The notes under the pieces are model-generated. The model did no database searches. It was not told the origin of the DNA and worked only from the letters and a program-made list of their open reading frames with translations. 64,000 nt of DNA, from NCBI GenBank assembly GCA_963920765.1, contig OY987244.1, positions 5,706,501-5,770,500 of the forward strand, read 5' to 3'. Every line of letters starts with the position of its first letter. Position 1 is the stretch's first letter. The DNA comes from Ulota crispa (lineage: Eukaryota; Streptophyta; Bryopsida; Orthotrichales; Orthotrichaceae). Position numbers and translations under genes: made by a program. Of the stretch, positions 27,901 to 39,572 are shown piece by piece.

Positions 27901-28778
27901 ACGAGAATGCAAGTATTACGATAGACAACTAACTAACAAACATATGTCTCAAGATTGGACTGCACATGGTTTTAGTAAAATGAAAATAAGATAAAGAATT
28001 TACATAACATCATGAAGAAAAATGGTTTTCCACAGAACCATTTGGAAAGAAAAAAAATCTTCACGATATTGTCCTAAAAAGGTACCTTGAAAAGATCCAA
28101 TTTTACAAAGAACTTTTAATATTCTGAGCTTTTCAAAACTAACTGAACTCATGATTGGTGAAACAAAATGAGATCCTTGCGTCGTCTCTCCGAGTTGAGC
28201 TTTGCAGTACTTGAGATATACTTTTGACGAAGAGACATTACCTAGAACTTTTATTTTTATTTTTTATACTTTTTGTTGAGTTTTTTCCCCAGATGATATG
28301 GAGGCAGAGTAACATTACTGTAATACATGTCTTAAAAAGAAAAGCAAGTATTACGGAAAGAAAGATTCAACGTTTGAGACCCAACCGCATTTCCAGCAAG
28401 CGTGTTTCTGGTGAGCGCCTTTGCTTTGTGGATTGCTCGCTACACCCAGACACACCAAAAAAAGGGGCTAAAATAACAACTCGGCATATTCTTAACTAAA
28501 CTAATCTAGTCTACTGCAATCACATTCATTCATTCATTCTTACACAGACTGTAATTCATTCATGGACTCCAACTTACACTGAATCTCAGAGCTTCTTACT
28601 TACTCATGTCATCAATGCACCTAACTTGGACATATGAAGTGTTACAGTTAAGGCATGAAAAGTTACTCCCATGTTTTTTGTCCTGCTGCTCCTTTTGTCA
28701 ACATTTCAAGTCAAAATTTCAGTTAAGCAAGTCAAGTGTTGTGTGTGTACCTGCATATTTGCCCCAGTAGGCTGACAT
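21986..28778 (-). CDS. FBA: Class I fructose-bisphosphate aldolase, cytosolic type, 4 exons
   Basis: Reversible cleavage of fructose 1,6-bisphosphate to dihydroxyacetone phosphate and glyceraldehyde 3-phosphate, in glycolysis and gluconeogenesis. Exons on the minus strand: 28751-28778, 26345-26617, 23951-24333, 21986-22369, giving 355 residues, the usual size of plant cytosolic aldolases. The start [12 protein letters not shown] matches the short N terminus of cytosolic isoforms, with no transit peptide. Diagnostic segments: [24 protein letters not shown] (Lys142 and Lys148), [12 protein letters not shown] with the Schiff-base lysine as Lys225, [11 protein letters not shown], and the C-terminal tyrosine after VKDYR. 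Intron 2 has a GC rather than GT donor (CAG then GCACGC at 26344), needed to keep the family reading GVMTGIKVD. The introns are 1.6-2.1 kb and contain several MITEs, yet all four exons are intact, so the gene is probably functional. Confidence 0.93.
22659..22813. mobile_element. Short hAT-like MITE (family C) in aldolase intron 3
   Basis: Inverted termini ATGGTTGTTACTTTGG and its complement CCAAAGTAACAACCAT bound about 155 bp. It shares its left interior with the roughly 390-bp family C copies elsewhere, so it is an internally deleted derivative. I could not define the TSD. Confidence 0.7.
22885..23153 (+). mobile_element. Family A MITE, 269 bp, TSD ATTT
   Basis: Starts AACACCATATTTGTTAATTT and ends with the complement; ATTT at 22881-22884 and 23154-23157. 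Deleting it with one ATTT rebuilds AACACCATATTTGTTAATTT at 22873 onward, so it sits inside the left end of an older related element whose right end I cannot locate. The interior carries the shared family A block (GAGAGGAGGAATTTACGAGG). Confidence 0.88.
23612..23866 (+). mobile_element. Family A MITE, 255 bp, TSD CACA
   Basis: Starts AACACCATATTATGTAATCT, ends AGATTACATAACATGGTGTT, with CACA at 23608-23611 and 23867-23870. The terminal repeats have changed together (TGTAATCTGGG instead of TGTTAATTTGGG), marking a subfamily. It lies in aldolase intron 3. Confidence 0.88.
24385..24785. mobile_element. Family H MITE copy 1, about 401 bp, in aldolase intron 2
   Basis: About 400 bp shared with 31974-32375 over the full length, starting TAAGGTAG and ending CTACCTTA. 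It begins only about 50 bp upstream of the exon 3 acceptor on the minus strand. No coding content. Confidence 0.78.
24848..25481. mobile_element. TTAA-family element, about 634 bp, in aldolase intron 2
   Basis: The left end is TTAA then CCCCTAACGCC. The right end is GGCATTTAGGGG then CTAA, one change from TTAA. An older copy, non-coding. Confidence 0.7.
26745..27275 (+). mobile_element. Family A MITE split by a second family A MITE, TSD CACG
   Basis: The outer element has CACG at 26741-26744 and 27276-27279 and begins AACACCATAT (26745-26754). It is interrupted at 26755-27010 and resumes at 27015. Without the insert it is 271 bp. It lies in aldolase intron 1. Confidence 0.88.
26755..27010 (-). 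mobile_element. Nested family A MITE, 256 bp, TSD ATAT
   Basis: Begins AACGAGTTATTCGTTAAGTT and ends TTAAACGAATAACGCGTT. ATAT flanks it at 26751-26754 and 27011-27014, and those bases belong to the terminal repeat of the host element. The interior is in reverse orientation relative to the host. Confidence 0.9.
28524..28539. repeat. (CATT)n microsatellite
   Basis: Four tandem CATT units upstream of the aldolase first exon, within its first intron. Confidence 0.6.
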
Positions 28779-29243
28779 GATGGATCGATCCTCTGTCCCG
28801 CAGCAGAAGATGAAATGCTTATGAAAAGTTTAGATCTCGAAGCAAGAAAGGGAGAGAAGTCTAGAAAGGTAGAACTCCTCACTGCTGCTGCTACTAGTTA
28901 ATATAGTGGGATTGGACAGTACAGGTCAGATTGGCATGCACACAAGACTATAAAACTAGACAGAGATTAAAGCGATGGAGACTGGAGAGGGGACTGAGGG
29001 AGAGAGAGGTGCATCCAGAGTGCGTTTACCACCAAAGGTCATGACCCAGGATGTAAGACTTCGTGTAGCTTCAGTCAAGAGCGACCCTTCATATCAAAGG
29101 GACACGTTTGTCACTTTGCTTTAGAGATCTCGTCCGGCACTTGCTCACTCACTAAGTTGGCTCAAAACTTAGCTCAAAACTTTGCCTGGTGCGCTGCGGG
29201 AAATGGCTTGTGAACCCAATTCCATGGTCTCAAACTACACATT
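28779..29243 (-). promoter_or_regulatory. Upstream region of the aldolase gene
   Basis: The region immediately 5' of the aldolase start codon, read on the minus strand. It contains an AT-rich TTAATATAG stretch near 28900, which might be a TATA-like element, followed by GA-rich sequence. No other gene is seen. A family B MITE bounds it at 29245. The promoter assignment rests on position only. Confidence 0.35.
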
Positions 29244-29244
29244 A

Positions 29245-29504
29245 CACCATATTAGTTAAATTGGGAAAAAGGGAGGGACCATTTTGTACTTCATCTTATT
29301 GATCTTAACCTTTTATACAGTATATGTAGGTATAGCTATTATAGCTCAAAATTGTAATCATTTGAAATTCTTGGAGACAATCATTGAGACTTCACTATTG
29401 TAGAAGAAAGTGCACTTTTGTTCTTTTGTAATATGTTAATTTTTACTTAATGACAAAAATAGTGAATAATGTACTATTTTTCCCAATTTATCTAATATGG
29501 TGTC
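29245..29504. mobile_element. Family B MITE, about 260 bp
   Basis: Termini ACACCATATTAGTTAAATTG and the complement ending TAATATGGTGT. The interior (TTGTAATCATTTGAAATTCT and following) differs from family A but is shared with 47353-47519 and with the element inside the HoxX-like gene. No clear TSD. Confidence 0.75.
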
Positions 29505-31973
29505 GTCAATCTTCGGAACAGATAATGTGTCGGACTGGAGCAAGCTGACGCTTTAATAAATGCCACGTTTAACAAAATATACGGAGTATACTATCCATAG
29601 TCCATATTTATTAGTGCAGGATTTTGTTTTGGTTTGCAAAGCATCGGAGGAATGCTATACCGTGCCAGTGGGCATCCGTGAGTCCTGACTCCTGAGCTGT
29701 GAGCTTGGATAACCAAGTACATAGGGGTTTACAATTGTGCATTCTAAATTTCATCTTTTCAAAAATTTGCTTTGTTTTTAATTTTTGCATTGATTTTGAG
29801 CTCAAAAAGAAGTTTTTGCTCACAAAGTCTTGGCTCACCACTCATGATCCATTGTTTTATGCTCACAAAAATAGCATTGTTTGAAGCATTGAGAGGTACA
29901 GTACTTGCAAAACACTAAGAAACATGTCCAAATTAGAAAACATGCAAAATGTTGGAAAAAGCATGCGTAATATATTGAGAAACGTTAAATATTCAAGAAC
30001 ATAAGAAGTCTGTCATTATACAAACAGTTCTTCAGTTATTAAATGTGTCATTTCACATGTTTGAGTGGCTCTCTCTCTAGTCAATCAATTTGGGGTTGAG
30101 TGACTCCCACCATAATGAATATATTAATGCTAACATGCTTTCTGTTCTTAGAGTTGTGAGAAAGGAATGTTGTAGAAGAACTAAGCATTGAACTTCATAT
30201 TCAACAAATTGGGACAATATCCACATTTTGGAACTGTTGGCTATCTAGCTCCAACTTGAAACAAATAGCTACAAAAATTACAGGGACAACAATCACAACA
30301 TTGTGTGTAACTATGCAAATTTGTGGGCTAAATCATTTTATTGAATTAAAAAAAATGCAAAATAGTGATAATTGTAGAACTTGAAATCAAGTTGTAGTGG
30401 AGTTGAATTTCATATTTGCAACATGGAAAGTTACTGTGGTATGTTGAATATGGTGATATTGTTGAAGAAACAAGAACTTGTTAATTGACTCTAGAGAAGG
30501 TTGAATTGAATGTTATGTTTTTGTATTGGATGGAAGAAACATCTTTTTAGAATATGGATTAAATTAAATTCAAGTTTTGGTGGATGTCATATTGTCACAT
30601 TGTCACATTGGGTGGAAGAAACATTGCTCCTTTCGACTTAGAGCTTCCACAAGATTGAATTGACCTGTTTTAGTGAATGTTGAGTTGTCATGTTGGGTGG
30701 TGTGACAAGTCATATGAGCATTTTTAAATTAATCAAATTTTGTTCAAGAATGCTATGCAATTTATATTTGCAAGCACGTGAAACATGTGTTTAGAAACAA
30801 AGAGCACAATTTTCAATTCCTACTAAAAAATTATAAGATTTAAAAAAAAATTGTTGAATGATTTTGGGACTAAATTCCTGCTACCTTATTAATATCAACT
30901 ACTAAGTAGACAAAATAGAGTCAACAACCTTTGCCAAGGATTTTTTTTAGAGAACACAATAGAAATGTTGTAAAGTCCTAATTTTAAAAGTAAAAACCTC
31001 AAAATTTTTATAGTTTGATAGTAGAATATCTCTCCTAAAGTGCAAGATGAAATGATTGTACAATTAGAATGAATGTGAATCATGTTTTTATGAACACAAT
31101 TTAGTCTCTACCTTTATATTATACTATAGAAGAACCAATGATTTCAAGGTTGATTCTTGACTTATTCCTTAAATTTCATGCAAGAGAGTTGACGCCTTGA
31201 CTCTTGCTCTTTTTTCTCCAATCTATGTAGTTAAATGATCCTAAATTTGATGCACATTAATCATCATATGCAACATGCACACTACAAGTTTGTAAGATTG
31301 AGATTTTCATACTTTATTGATGTTTAGACTTACAACACTTGAAAAGCAAGGATGCTATTAGGCATGTTTGGACCTTAGGCAATGAGGGGTTAATCCTTGA
31401 GGGAGTGAAAGACTTAAGTGAATTAGACTTACGCTTAGAGGACTTTGAGTTGTTTGGATTGGGCATATACTTGAGGCATTTGTAAAATAATTGGAGGATA
31501 CTCCCTTTTACATTTTGGGTGTCAAAACATCATTTTGTAATCACTTTCTTAAAATTTTAGATGTCCTAATTATTTTTTATTCACTTTTTTTCTCAATGGC
31601 CTTGATTTTTAGGATTGTATAATTGAGGAATGCCTTTTTATTCTTGGGAGTGTCAAAATGGCACTGTTCATGAATTTTTCAATGTTGCAAGGGACACCTT
31701 CAAATGTTTTCAAAAGTGCCATAAGACACAAAAAAACCCATATGACACCAAATTTTGTGTCAAATTTATGCGTTGAATGTGGGTTTATGAGACTTATTTA
31801 GACCTACAGGACCCTTGGGAGAAGTATTTTGGGTTCATGAGAATGTTGGGCGTTGGGCAAGCGGTTATGATCTTTGTTGCAACTTGCAAATCATGATCCA
31901 TAGAATTTGGATCAATGATTACAAAGTTATGTCTAGATAGACATTTGTGTGCAAAGATCAATAATTTGGGTGC
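29505..31973. other. AT-rich intergenic DNA, nothing identified
   Basis: Only short random open frames on both strands. I found no paired terminal repeats, RNA gene or protein similarity here. An isolated AGGGGTTAA at 31384 resembles a TTAA-family right end without a recognisable partner. Confidence 0.5.
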
Positions 31974-32375
31974 TAAGGTAGGGTGCTCCTAAACCGTCAC
32001 TTTAAGAGCAAGTTTACATTTTCATGGGCTTTCCAAGATAGGAAGATTTTTTTGCCTAATTTTTAATCAAAGAGAAACGGATGCTAAATGTAACACAATT
32101 TTTTCATATTTTTTGAAGCATTATTGAATTGTTGAAAAATTGTCAAAGTTTTTTGTAGTAGATACCTATTTGTGATTTTAGGTCTCCCATAAAGTGTCCC
32201 CTTGTAAGTTGTGAAGAGATGAATGAAACCAAGGAGTATGATTCACTCTTACAATAAAATACACTTTTTCTTCTATGACTTGAAAGAATCCATTCAAACA
32301 CTACTTCATAACTATTCTTTAGCAATCTATGGGATGGTTTACGAGAGAGGGTCGCAATTAGAGCACCCTACCTTA
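31974..32375. mobile_element. Family H MITE copy 2, 402 bp
   Basis: Begins TAAGGTAGGGTGCTCC and ends GAGCACCCTACCTTA, an inverted repeat. It aligns end to end with 24385-24785, including GAAGCATTATTGAATTGTTG and the CCATAAAG-GTCCCCTTG segment. Flanks of TAA/TTA type would suit a PIF/Harbinger-like element, but this is not decisive. Confidence 0.78.
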
Positions 32376-33286
32376 AGGACTTTTATTTGTGAGTTCTTAT
32401 TTCTGCTTAACAACACCATTTGCAATACACTAGATCATTTTTACACAAAGATGTAATATAAGAGTAAGCTTAATCTACAATTGGTAAGGATAAATCCAAT
32501 AGAGAGCCACGTCCTTGAAGGTGACGTATTTGTATCTAAAACCGGCTACCTGGCTTATGACCTAAACCCTAACTAGTTGGTATACAATAATTTTTTGGAT
32601 AGCTTTATCCATTGATAATTATTGAGCTAATTAACTTGCATTGGTACTTAACACAAGTTGCATACTCAACACACATCTCAATATTTTCCTCAGTAATATA
32701 TTGAAATTAGATTAAGGATTCAAAAAATATTCACAATTGACTCATTTTCATTATTTTTTAATACAATACTCAAATGTCCTTAGACATTTACCTAGATTTA
32801 GTAGGAAATTTTCTGTTGTAGCTTAAAAGGTAAGCTTTACTAATACGCAAGCATGCTTGGTTGAGAAATTCACATAGTCATAGTGTTTTTGGGCATGATG
32901 TTGGTGACAAATGTAAGGGTGGACTTCCATACGTTTTTAGAATTGTGCAAGATGTAGGCCTTTCCTAGATTGGAATTTTTATAGGTCCATATTTCTTGTA
33001 TTGTGTGCAAGGACTTTGTCAAAAATTGTTTGTAATTTGTAGAACACCTTCTTGTACAATGGATAGACAAAAAGATTGGAATATCTTATTATGTTATTCA
33101 AAGAATTTTGCTGGCCGGCAAGGAAACCATGGTCAAATCTACAAAAAGTTGACAAACATGCGGACAAACACGGATGGATATGCATGTACAATGTTGCATT
33201 TTAAGGTTGTTTTAGAAATTTTAACTTAAAAAAGGAAGAATTTATTTGTTGTTTTTCATTTTTACTATGTGATGTGGTTTTAAACG
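32376..33286. other. Intergenic DNA with a family C fragment near its end
   Basis: No gene seen. The stretch 33225-33285 (GGAAGAATTTATTTGTTG, then CATTTTTACTATGTGATG) matches the interior of family C elements, so a broken copy borders the next one. Confidence 0.5.
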
Positions 33287-33649
33287 CAATTGTTACTTTG
33301 GGCAAGGTTTGGCTGTCGGATAGCATAGGTGGATGCACAAAACAAATGGCACGGGCAGACATGTCCATCTTCTCTTGTTTTTTAAGGCATTTCTAGGGTT
33401 TTTGATCTAAAAGGGGAGAATCCGATTATTATTTTTCATTTTTATTACGTGATATGGCTTTAAATCCACATTTTAACTTCATGTTGGCAATAATGAGTAT
33501 CACTAGCAATTCAACATGTACAAGGTAAATTTTTTTTATCATTTTTTGAATCAACTATGAGTTGTATGAGTTGATTAAGCAGGAACTTTGTCGAGCACTT
33601 CGGGTGGATGGGCAAGCGCACAAACAGTCGATCCAATGTGACAACCATG
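33287..33649 (+). mobile_element. Family C hAT-like MITE, about 363 bp
   Basis: Left end CAATTGTTACTTTGGGCAAG, right end CCAATGTGACAACCATG, with the family C interior (ATGTTGGCAATAATGAGT). The TSD is not recognisable, so the copy is older or its ends are altered. A reverse-oriented family C end also occurs at about 34000-34070. Confidence 0.7.
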
Positions 33650-34612
33650 TCGAAAATTATGATTGGAGGGTATTTGTGCTATTTCTGAAAAACCGAAAAC
33701 ATTTGTAAAAATACTGCAAACTTCAACATTAAGGGTATCCACCCAAATTTCCCTAATTTTAAAAGATTGCATGACGAGGGGCTAATGTTGCCAACATCGG
33801 TATCTTGAACCCACACCCTAAGTTTCAAAAAAATTCTTCAAAACAAAAAGTGCAATCATTATACAATATACACCATGTGCAGTTTTAGCAAAAGTTGTCC
33901 CAGTCATGAAGCTTTTGAAAATCAGAAACTCATTCAAATGCAATGTTGCTGAGCCTCCATTGGAACAGGGCCTACGACGTCCTGTATTGCTGACAGGTCC
34001 GTCTCTCTTGTCTTATTGGGCGGTCCGCCTGTGCTGTCCAATAGCCCAAAGTCATCCAAAGTAACAATTTTGGTGGCAATAACAACAAAGTTGCAAAAAA
34101 ATGAATTAGCAATATTTAGGTTGTAAGTTGTAAAGCATATAAATTCCTAATTCCTAAAGAGTTGCAAACGTCTCCAAGTGGCCAAGTAATGGGTTATGAG
34201 GTAACTTTTTAAGGTAAAGCAACTTAAATGTAATATTTATTGTAAACGATAAGGAACGCAATATTCATTAATTAGAAAAAATTTTGATTTTGGGTCTTTT
34301 GAGTTTTTTAACATTCTTAATAAAGTATCTGCTAAATACTCATCAACTTTCAAAGACATATAATCCAAAAAAATCAAAATCAATTGTTTCCCAAAATTTT
34401 TGAATATTGTGTTAAGAACTTAAAACGCCATATTAGTTGATTTGGGAACTACGTTCAAATTTGGGACTTTTGAAGGTTTTGAGCTCTAAACCAAGCTCTA
34501 GGTTTAAGCAATGTTTTTTTTGGTACACGTGCCCTCACCTGAGAGGAGGAATTTGCAAGGGAAGAAATCTTAGTGGCTCATACTAAATCTGATACCTTTG
34601 AATCTGGTTTAA

Positions 34613-35515
34613 CCCCTAAATCCCTGGGGCCTTTATTTTGTCAAAAGACACTCAAAACTGCCACTTCCATTGCAAAGAGTTAAAAAGTTTGAAAACTGTT
34701 CTTTTTGCATATCTAACCATAGGATCTTGTACTAGACTAGTATAAGAATGTGGAAGCAAAAATTCAAAAACTCTGACCGCATAGATTGCAAGATATTTGC
34801 ATTCAAAGTATCAAAAACAAACTTTTTTGCACCTTGAATGACTAGATTATTTGACTTTGATCTTTTTTAACTTCAAATTTTTGCACCACAGAGTTTTGGG
34901 GTTTATTTTTCAATGGTGAAAAATTGAGTTGAGAATCTTTGGAAAAAATTAAAACAAAAATACTTAATTTTCATTCTTTAAAAAAACATTAGTTAAAAGA
35001 AGGTATGAGACTGAACAAAATCTTAAATTGCTAATAACCCTGCAATGAAATTAAAATGCAATAATTCCAATGGTGAGATTGTTCTAAAAAGAAAACTTCA
35101 CCTTTCCAAAAAAAACCTTTGAAAAATTGTTAAAATTTCATTTAAAAATGAAGTTTATAAGTTATTTTTCAAAAAGATGCTTAAGGTGCCCAAAAAACAA
35201 GATTGTCCATAACTTTCTCATAATTAGTCCAAATGGAATGAATCAAAGCTTCAAGTGTAGGAAAAACTATAACCTATGAGAAGGAAAAAAAAAAAAGTTT
35301 TTGTAAAAAAAATTTCTGCCTGATCTCCATAAATTTTTGCTTATCTAGGCATAACTTTTGCTTTTGGTCATAGATTGGAATAAAATTATATTCCCCAAAA
35401 GCTAATGTGTTTTTCTATCTTAAAAAAATTTCAAAAAATCAAGACAAAAATTGAGGCCATAGGTACCTGCCCGAAATCCCATTTGTCCCCCAAGGGGACA
35501 CTCAGGGATTTAGGA
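34613..35515. mobile_element. TTAA-family element, 903 bp, nested in a family A MITE
   Basis: TTAA at 34609-34612 and 35516-35519. Left end CCCCTAAATCCCTGGGG, right end CTCAGGGATTTAGGA. Non-coding. Confidence 0.87.
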
Positions 35516-35538
35516 TTAAGGTGATTTTTTGGGTTTAA

Positions 35539-36477
35539 CACCTAAAGGACCATTGTCCCTTTGGGGGACAGGTTGGGCTTTGGGCATGTACCTATGGCTA
35601 AACTACTTTGTGTCATTTTTTGAAACTTTTGTAAAACGTGGGGAATTCAAAGATCTATGTGCCCATCTAATTTTTTCTTCATTTTGACATTTGATGAAGA
35701 AGTTATGCATGAATTTATGAAAATTTGGGGAAGATTGCTTGCCTGGGCAGCCAAAAAACTTCTTTAAAAATTACGTTTTTCTAAAGTTAAAATTTGAAAT
35801 TAGTTCTTTAGATTTTTTATAGGTGAGAAGCTTTGAATCATTCAATTTCAATCAATGAGATGAAAGTTATGAGGAGTTTTTGTTTGCAGGAAGTTATGGA
35901 TTCTCTACTCTAAAATAAACTTTGAAGTCCTTTATTTTACTCAATTTTTATTATTTTGGGAAAAAAACAAAACCAAAGGATGTAGATTGTTTATCACAAC
36001 ATTATGACCGTTGGGATTTGCATTTTTCATTTCAATAATTCAATTCTTAACAATTTAGTGATTTGACTCATTCTCTACTTCTTTTTACTTACTAATTTTT
36101 TGCATGTGTTGTATAGTTCCAATTGATTTGAAAATTTTGCCACACATACCTAACTTGATCTCTTACATGGAAAAAGAAAAGCGCAACTTTGGGTAGAGCA
36201 ACTTTTTTGTTATTAGAGTGGTCAAAGGCTTCTGAAAAATTTTGGGCAGCATGGAAAAAAACTTTTTTTTTCACTTTAGATGTAGATATCTCACTCCTCT
36301 CCATCTGGAATGAGCTGATTTTTTTCCCACAAGTACCTCTTCTAGTCTAGGACAAGATCCCACATTTGGATTTCCCAAAAACAAAACATAAAATCCCTTT
36401 TTACTAAACCTCCCAGAAGTGACAATTTTCAATGATTTTCATAAAAAAAAGGGCGTGATCCTCTAGGGGTCTAGGGG
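35539..36477. mobile_element. TTAA-family element, 939 bp, nested in the same family A MITE
   Basis: TTAA at 35535-35538 and 36478-36481. The left end CACCTAAAGGACCATTG has one change from CCCC, and the right end is CCTCTAGGGGTCTAGGGG. It shares interior with 38851-40953 and 56210-57123 (GAGGAGTTTTTGTTTGCAGG). Confidence 0.85.
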
Positions 36478-36533
36478 TTAAGGTGAAGTTCAATTTGGGA
36501 ACCGCGTTTTCCCAATTTAACGAATATGGCGTT

Positions 36534-37826
36534 ATAAGGAATTAAGGTCTTCAGTGTGAGCTAGTTATGAGAAAGACAAAGGAGTGAGAGCATGTCATTA
36601 TCTTGTTGTCCTCTTGAATTTATTATATTCGAGCAAGACAGCAAGGGACTAATGGCTACCAGCCAACCACATACATCCAAACCCAAAAAACACAACAGCC
36701 ACAGAGATTGAAAAGTTATTCTATGAAGTTGTGCAGATACCTTTCGGACATCCTGTATACATGGGGCTCGAGCGTGAAAACCTGCATACATGAACATGAA
36801 AAAGCAAGTGTTTCTGTTGCAAAACACTATTGCTACTAATGAAAAAGCAAGACGTGTTTCTGTTGCAACTTGCAAACACTATTGCTACTCATGAAATAGC
36901 AAGTGTTTCTGTTCTAAACACTACTGCTATGGGCTTCTGGCGACCTGATGATTGAAAGGAGAACCTGTTTATGCTTGTAGAAGACGACTGGTGGTTGGGA
37001 TGCTGCCCCGGGGCAGTGTTCTACTTAAATGGGTACTAGTAAGGTAACTCTAGGTTCACTACTTTCCAGATTCCAGAGTTCCATGCGTAAAAACGGAACT
37101 ATTCCCTGGTGCTGAAGCAGCTTGGACTACAGTCCAGTGAGTCCACCATGATGAACTTGTCGGACTAGTAGAAAAAAACCAGAAAAGGAGGTTACACATT
37201 ATTGGCTTAAAGGCTAGGCCACACCAAACTGAACCGGCTTTTCAAATGGGTCTTTTTTGTAAATAAACAGGGGCAGCATATTCTTCTGTGTAAAAGTAAA
37301 AATAAGTTTTCTCCAATATTTATACCCAACTTTTTGGTCTCTTCCAAACCGACCGTTTTGAGTGTTCAAACTAGAAAACCTACAGTAGTACGTTGTTGCC
37401 CCCCCCCCCAGTTTTTTCAAAAATATTATTTACTTCAGCTGTATCGCGTTCCAAACCGGTTGTTTTGGATTTTTGGCATGGGTGTGGCCCTGGCGTCAAT
37501 GAAACCAAGGACTGCACGTGGGCGGAATTACTTTGGGAGAAATATCATTTCTGCGAACTGTGTACAGTCAGACAGCTCACCATGCGACATATAGAGTTCG
37601 TGGATTGCAACTCCCAGAAGGAAAACTTGTAAGAAGAAACTGCTATGGTCTCAGAACATTCTAAAATTTAGACAAGCTCTATACATAAAGTATGTTCAAA
37701 TTCGTAAGATAAATTGGGCAAATGGCTTGTTTCAGAGCTTCGAAACAGTGCACATCAGAAATTTGAAATCTTTGGGGCTGCCCTTATACTACTGCAAATT
37801 ACAGTCAAACTGTTCAAACGGCAATT
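36534..37826. other. Intergenic DNA with a short tandem repeat
   Basis: No gene seen. At 36795-36930 three imperfect units of about 40-52 bp repeat ATGAAAAAGCAAG-GTGTTTCTGTTG-ACACTATTGCTACT. A run of cytosines lies at 37399-37409. Open frames here look random. Confidence 0.55.
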
Positions 37827-38078
37827 AACGCGTTATTCGTTAAATTGGGAAAAACAGTACAAAGTGGGACTTTCAAGAATTCAGGTGATCACCTGAATTC
37901 TAGCTCTAGCTCACAGCGTTTTTTTTTGTACACATGTCCTCACTTGAGAGTAGGAATTTGCGAGGGAAAAAATTTTAATGGCTCAAACTGAATTTGATAC
38001 CTTTAAAGTAACTTTTTGAGTTTCAGGTGAAATACAAAATGGTACCTACGTTTTTACCAATTTAACAAATAACACGTT
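37827..38078 (+). mobile_element. Family A MITE, 252 bp, TSD AATT
   Basis: Begins AACGCGTTATTCGTTAAATT, ends AACAAATAACACGTT, with AATT at 37823-37826 and 38079-38082. Standard family A interior. Confidence 0.9.
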
Positions 38079-38119
38079 AATTGTAGTACCTGACGTTAAG
38101 AGAAAGGTATAGTAGGGAC

Positions 38120-38501
38120 TAGCGTTGTTAATTCGAGCAAGTTTAGGCTGTCTAGCAGTTTAGGCGGATAAACAAATCGAACCAGACAGGCGGATTGACA
38201 TGTTCAGCTCTCAGCTCTCATTTTTTAGGGCATATTAGGGCTTCTGACCTAAATAGAGAAGAATCAAATCATTATTTTTCATTTTTACTATGTGATATGG
38301 TTTTAAATCCACATTTTAGACTTCATGTTGGCAATAATGAGTGTCACCAAGTCACCAATATGTATGAAGAATTTTTTTTTATCATTTTTGAAGTCAATTA
38401 TGAGCTGACTTCATTGGAGTGATCAGATAGACATGAGCTCAATTGAACACTTTGGACAGATGGGCAATTGGACGGACGAACAGTCCAATGTGACAACTAT
38501 G
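38120..38501 (+). mobile_element. Family C hAT-like MITE, 382 bp, 8-bp TSD GTAGGGAC
   Basis: GTAGGGAC occurs at 38112-38119 and 38502-38509. Left end TAGCGTTGTTAATTCG, right end CAATGTGACAACTATG, a degenerate inverted repeat. The 8-bp duplication supports a hAT-type origin. No transposase. Confidence 0.85.
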
Positions 38502-38632
38502 GTAGGGACCAACAGAGATCAAGAAATTGCAACATTGTGCAGCTAGATCAAATAAAAAAGCTGGCCTAATTTCTGAATAAATTGTACATGAAGTCTATTA
38601 CGTTGAACCATTCATTGAAATCTAGCTTAAGA

Positions 38633-38753
38633 TATGTTCACACTTGGTGTTAAGAGAGATATTAGCAATATGAATGTAGTCTAAAGATGTGTCCAAATAT
38701 ATCTGATTTTCCTTAGCTACTATTAACCACTCTTAACACCAAGTGTGAACATA
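38633..38753. repeat. Perfect 24-bp inverted repeat enclosing 73 bp
   Basis: The left arm begins TATGTTCACACTTGGTG and the right arm 38730-38753 is its exact complement. This would form a stable hairpin and is probably a very short MITE or a remnant of one. Confidence 0.75.
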
Positions 38754-39572
38754 CCATTAGTAGCTCATACAAATCTCTAAGAGCTTGTACCTTGTTTTAA
38801 ATGCAGTTGCTAAAACATGACCGTAAAGCATGAAGCAAGGAACAAATTAACCCCTTAAGGACCAAATTGAGTTTTTTTTGGCAAGTCAGCAATTATGAAT
38901 AACTCATTACAAATGATGATTTATTTTCTTTGTAACTTTTGCACATGATGTGTTCAAGGAGGAGCTTTAAGGCCCAAAAATTTTCATCACTTTTGACTTG
39001 TTGGTATTGCATGATATATTGGTATAGTTTTCTTTGAACTTTGGGTAGTTTGGGCAGTTTAAATTTTTTTTTTTTAAGAAATAAAAATTTGAAATTGGTT
39101 TTTGTAAATTTACATATGTGTTGAATGCTTTGAATTATTCCATTTTGATTGGTAAGATGAAAGATATGAGGAGTTTTTGTTTGTAGGCAGTTATGAATTG
39201 TCTACTTTGAAATAAACATTGGAATCCTTTATTTTCCACAATTTTCAAAATTTTGGAAAAATAAATAAAACCAAAGAATAATTTTTTTTTATTGAAACAT
39301 TACAACTGTTGGAACTGGTGATTTTCATTTCCATAATTGAATTCTTAACAAATTAGTGTTTTGAGTCATTTTCTACTTCTTGCTACTTATTAATTTTTGT
39401 GAAAATATAAAAAATGCCCCTTGATTCTTTCAAAATATCGAATATACCCCTATATTATATGAAATATAATAAATACCCCCGGTTTTGTGTAAAATTATCA
39501 ATTATGCCCCTAGTTATTTTTGAAAATATAGTTTTCTCCTACCTTTTTATTGAAATTTTGTAAGTCACATTT

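Larger units (their letters stand above)
34424..36533 (+). mobile_element. Family A MITE carrying two TTAA-family insertions
   Basis: Starts AACGCCATATTAGTTGATTT and ends ACGAATATGGCGTT, flanked by TTAA (left) and ATAA (right). It is interrupted by 34613-35515 and 35539-36477. Deleting each insert with one TTAA restores the standard family A interior (TCTGGTTTAAGGTGA, then GGGTTTAAGGTGAAGT). Confidence 0.85.

Noticed and set aside
36092..36875. Several minus-strand frames of 70-104 codons
   Set aside because: The first is inside a TTAA-family element, and the others lie over short tandem repeats; no protein similarity.
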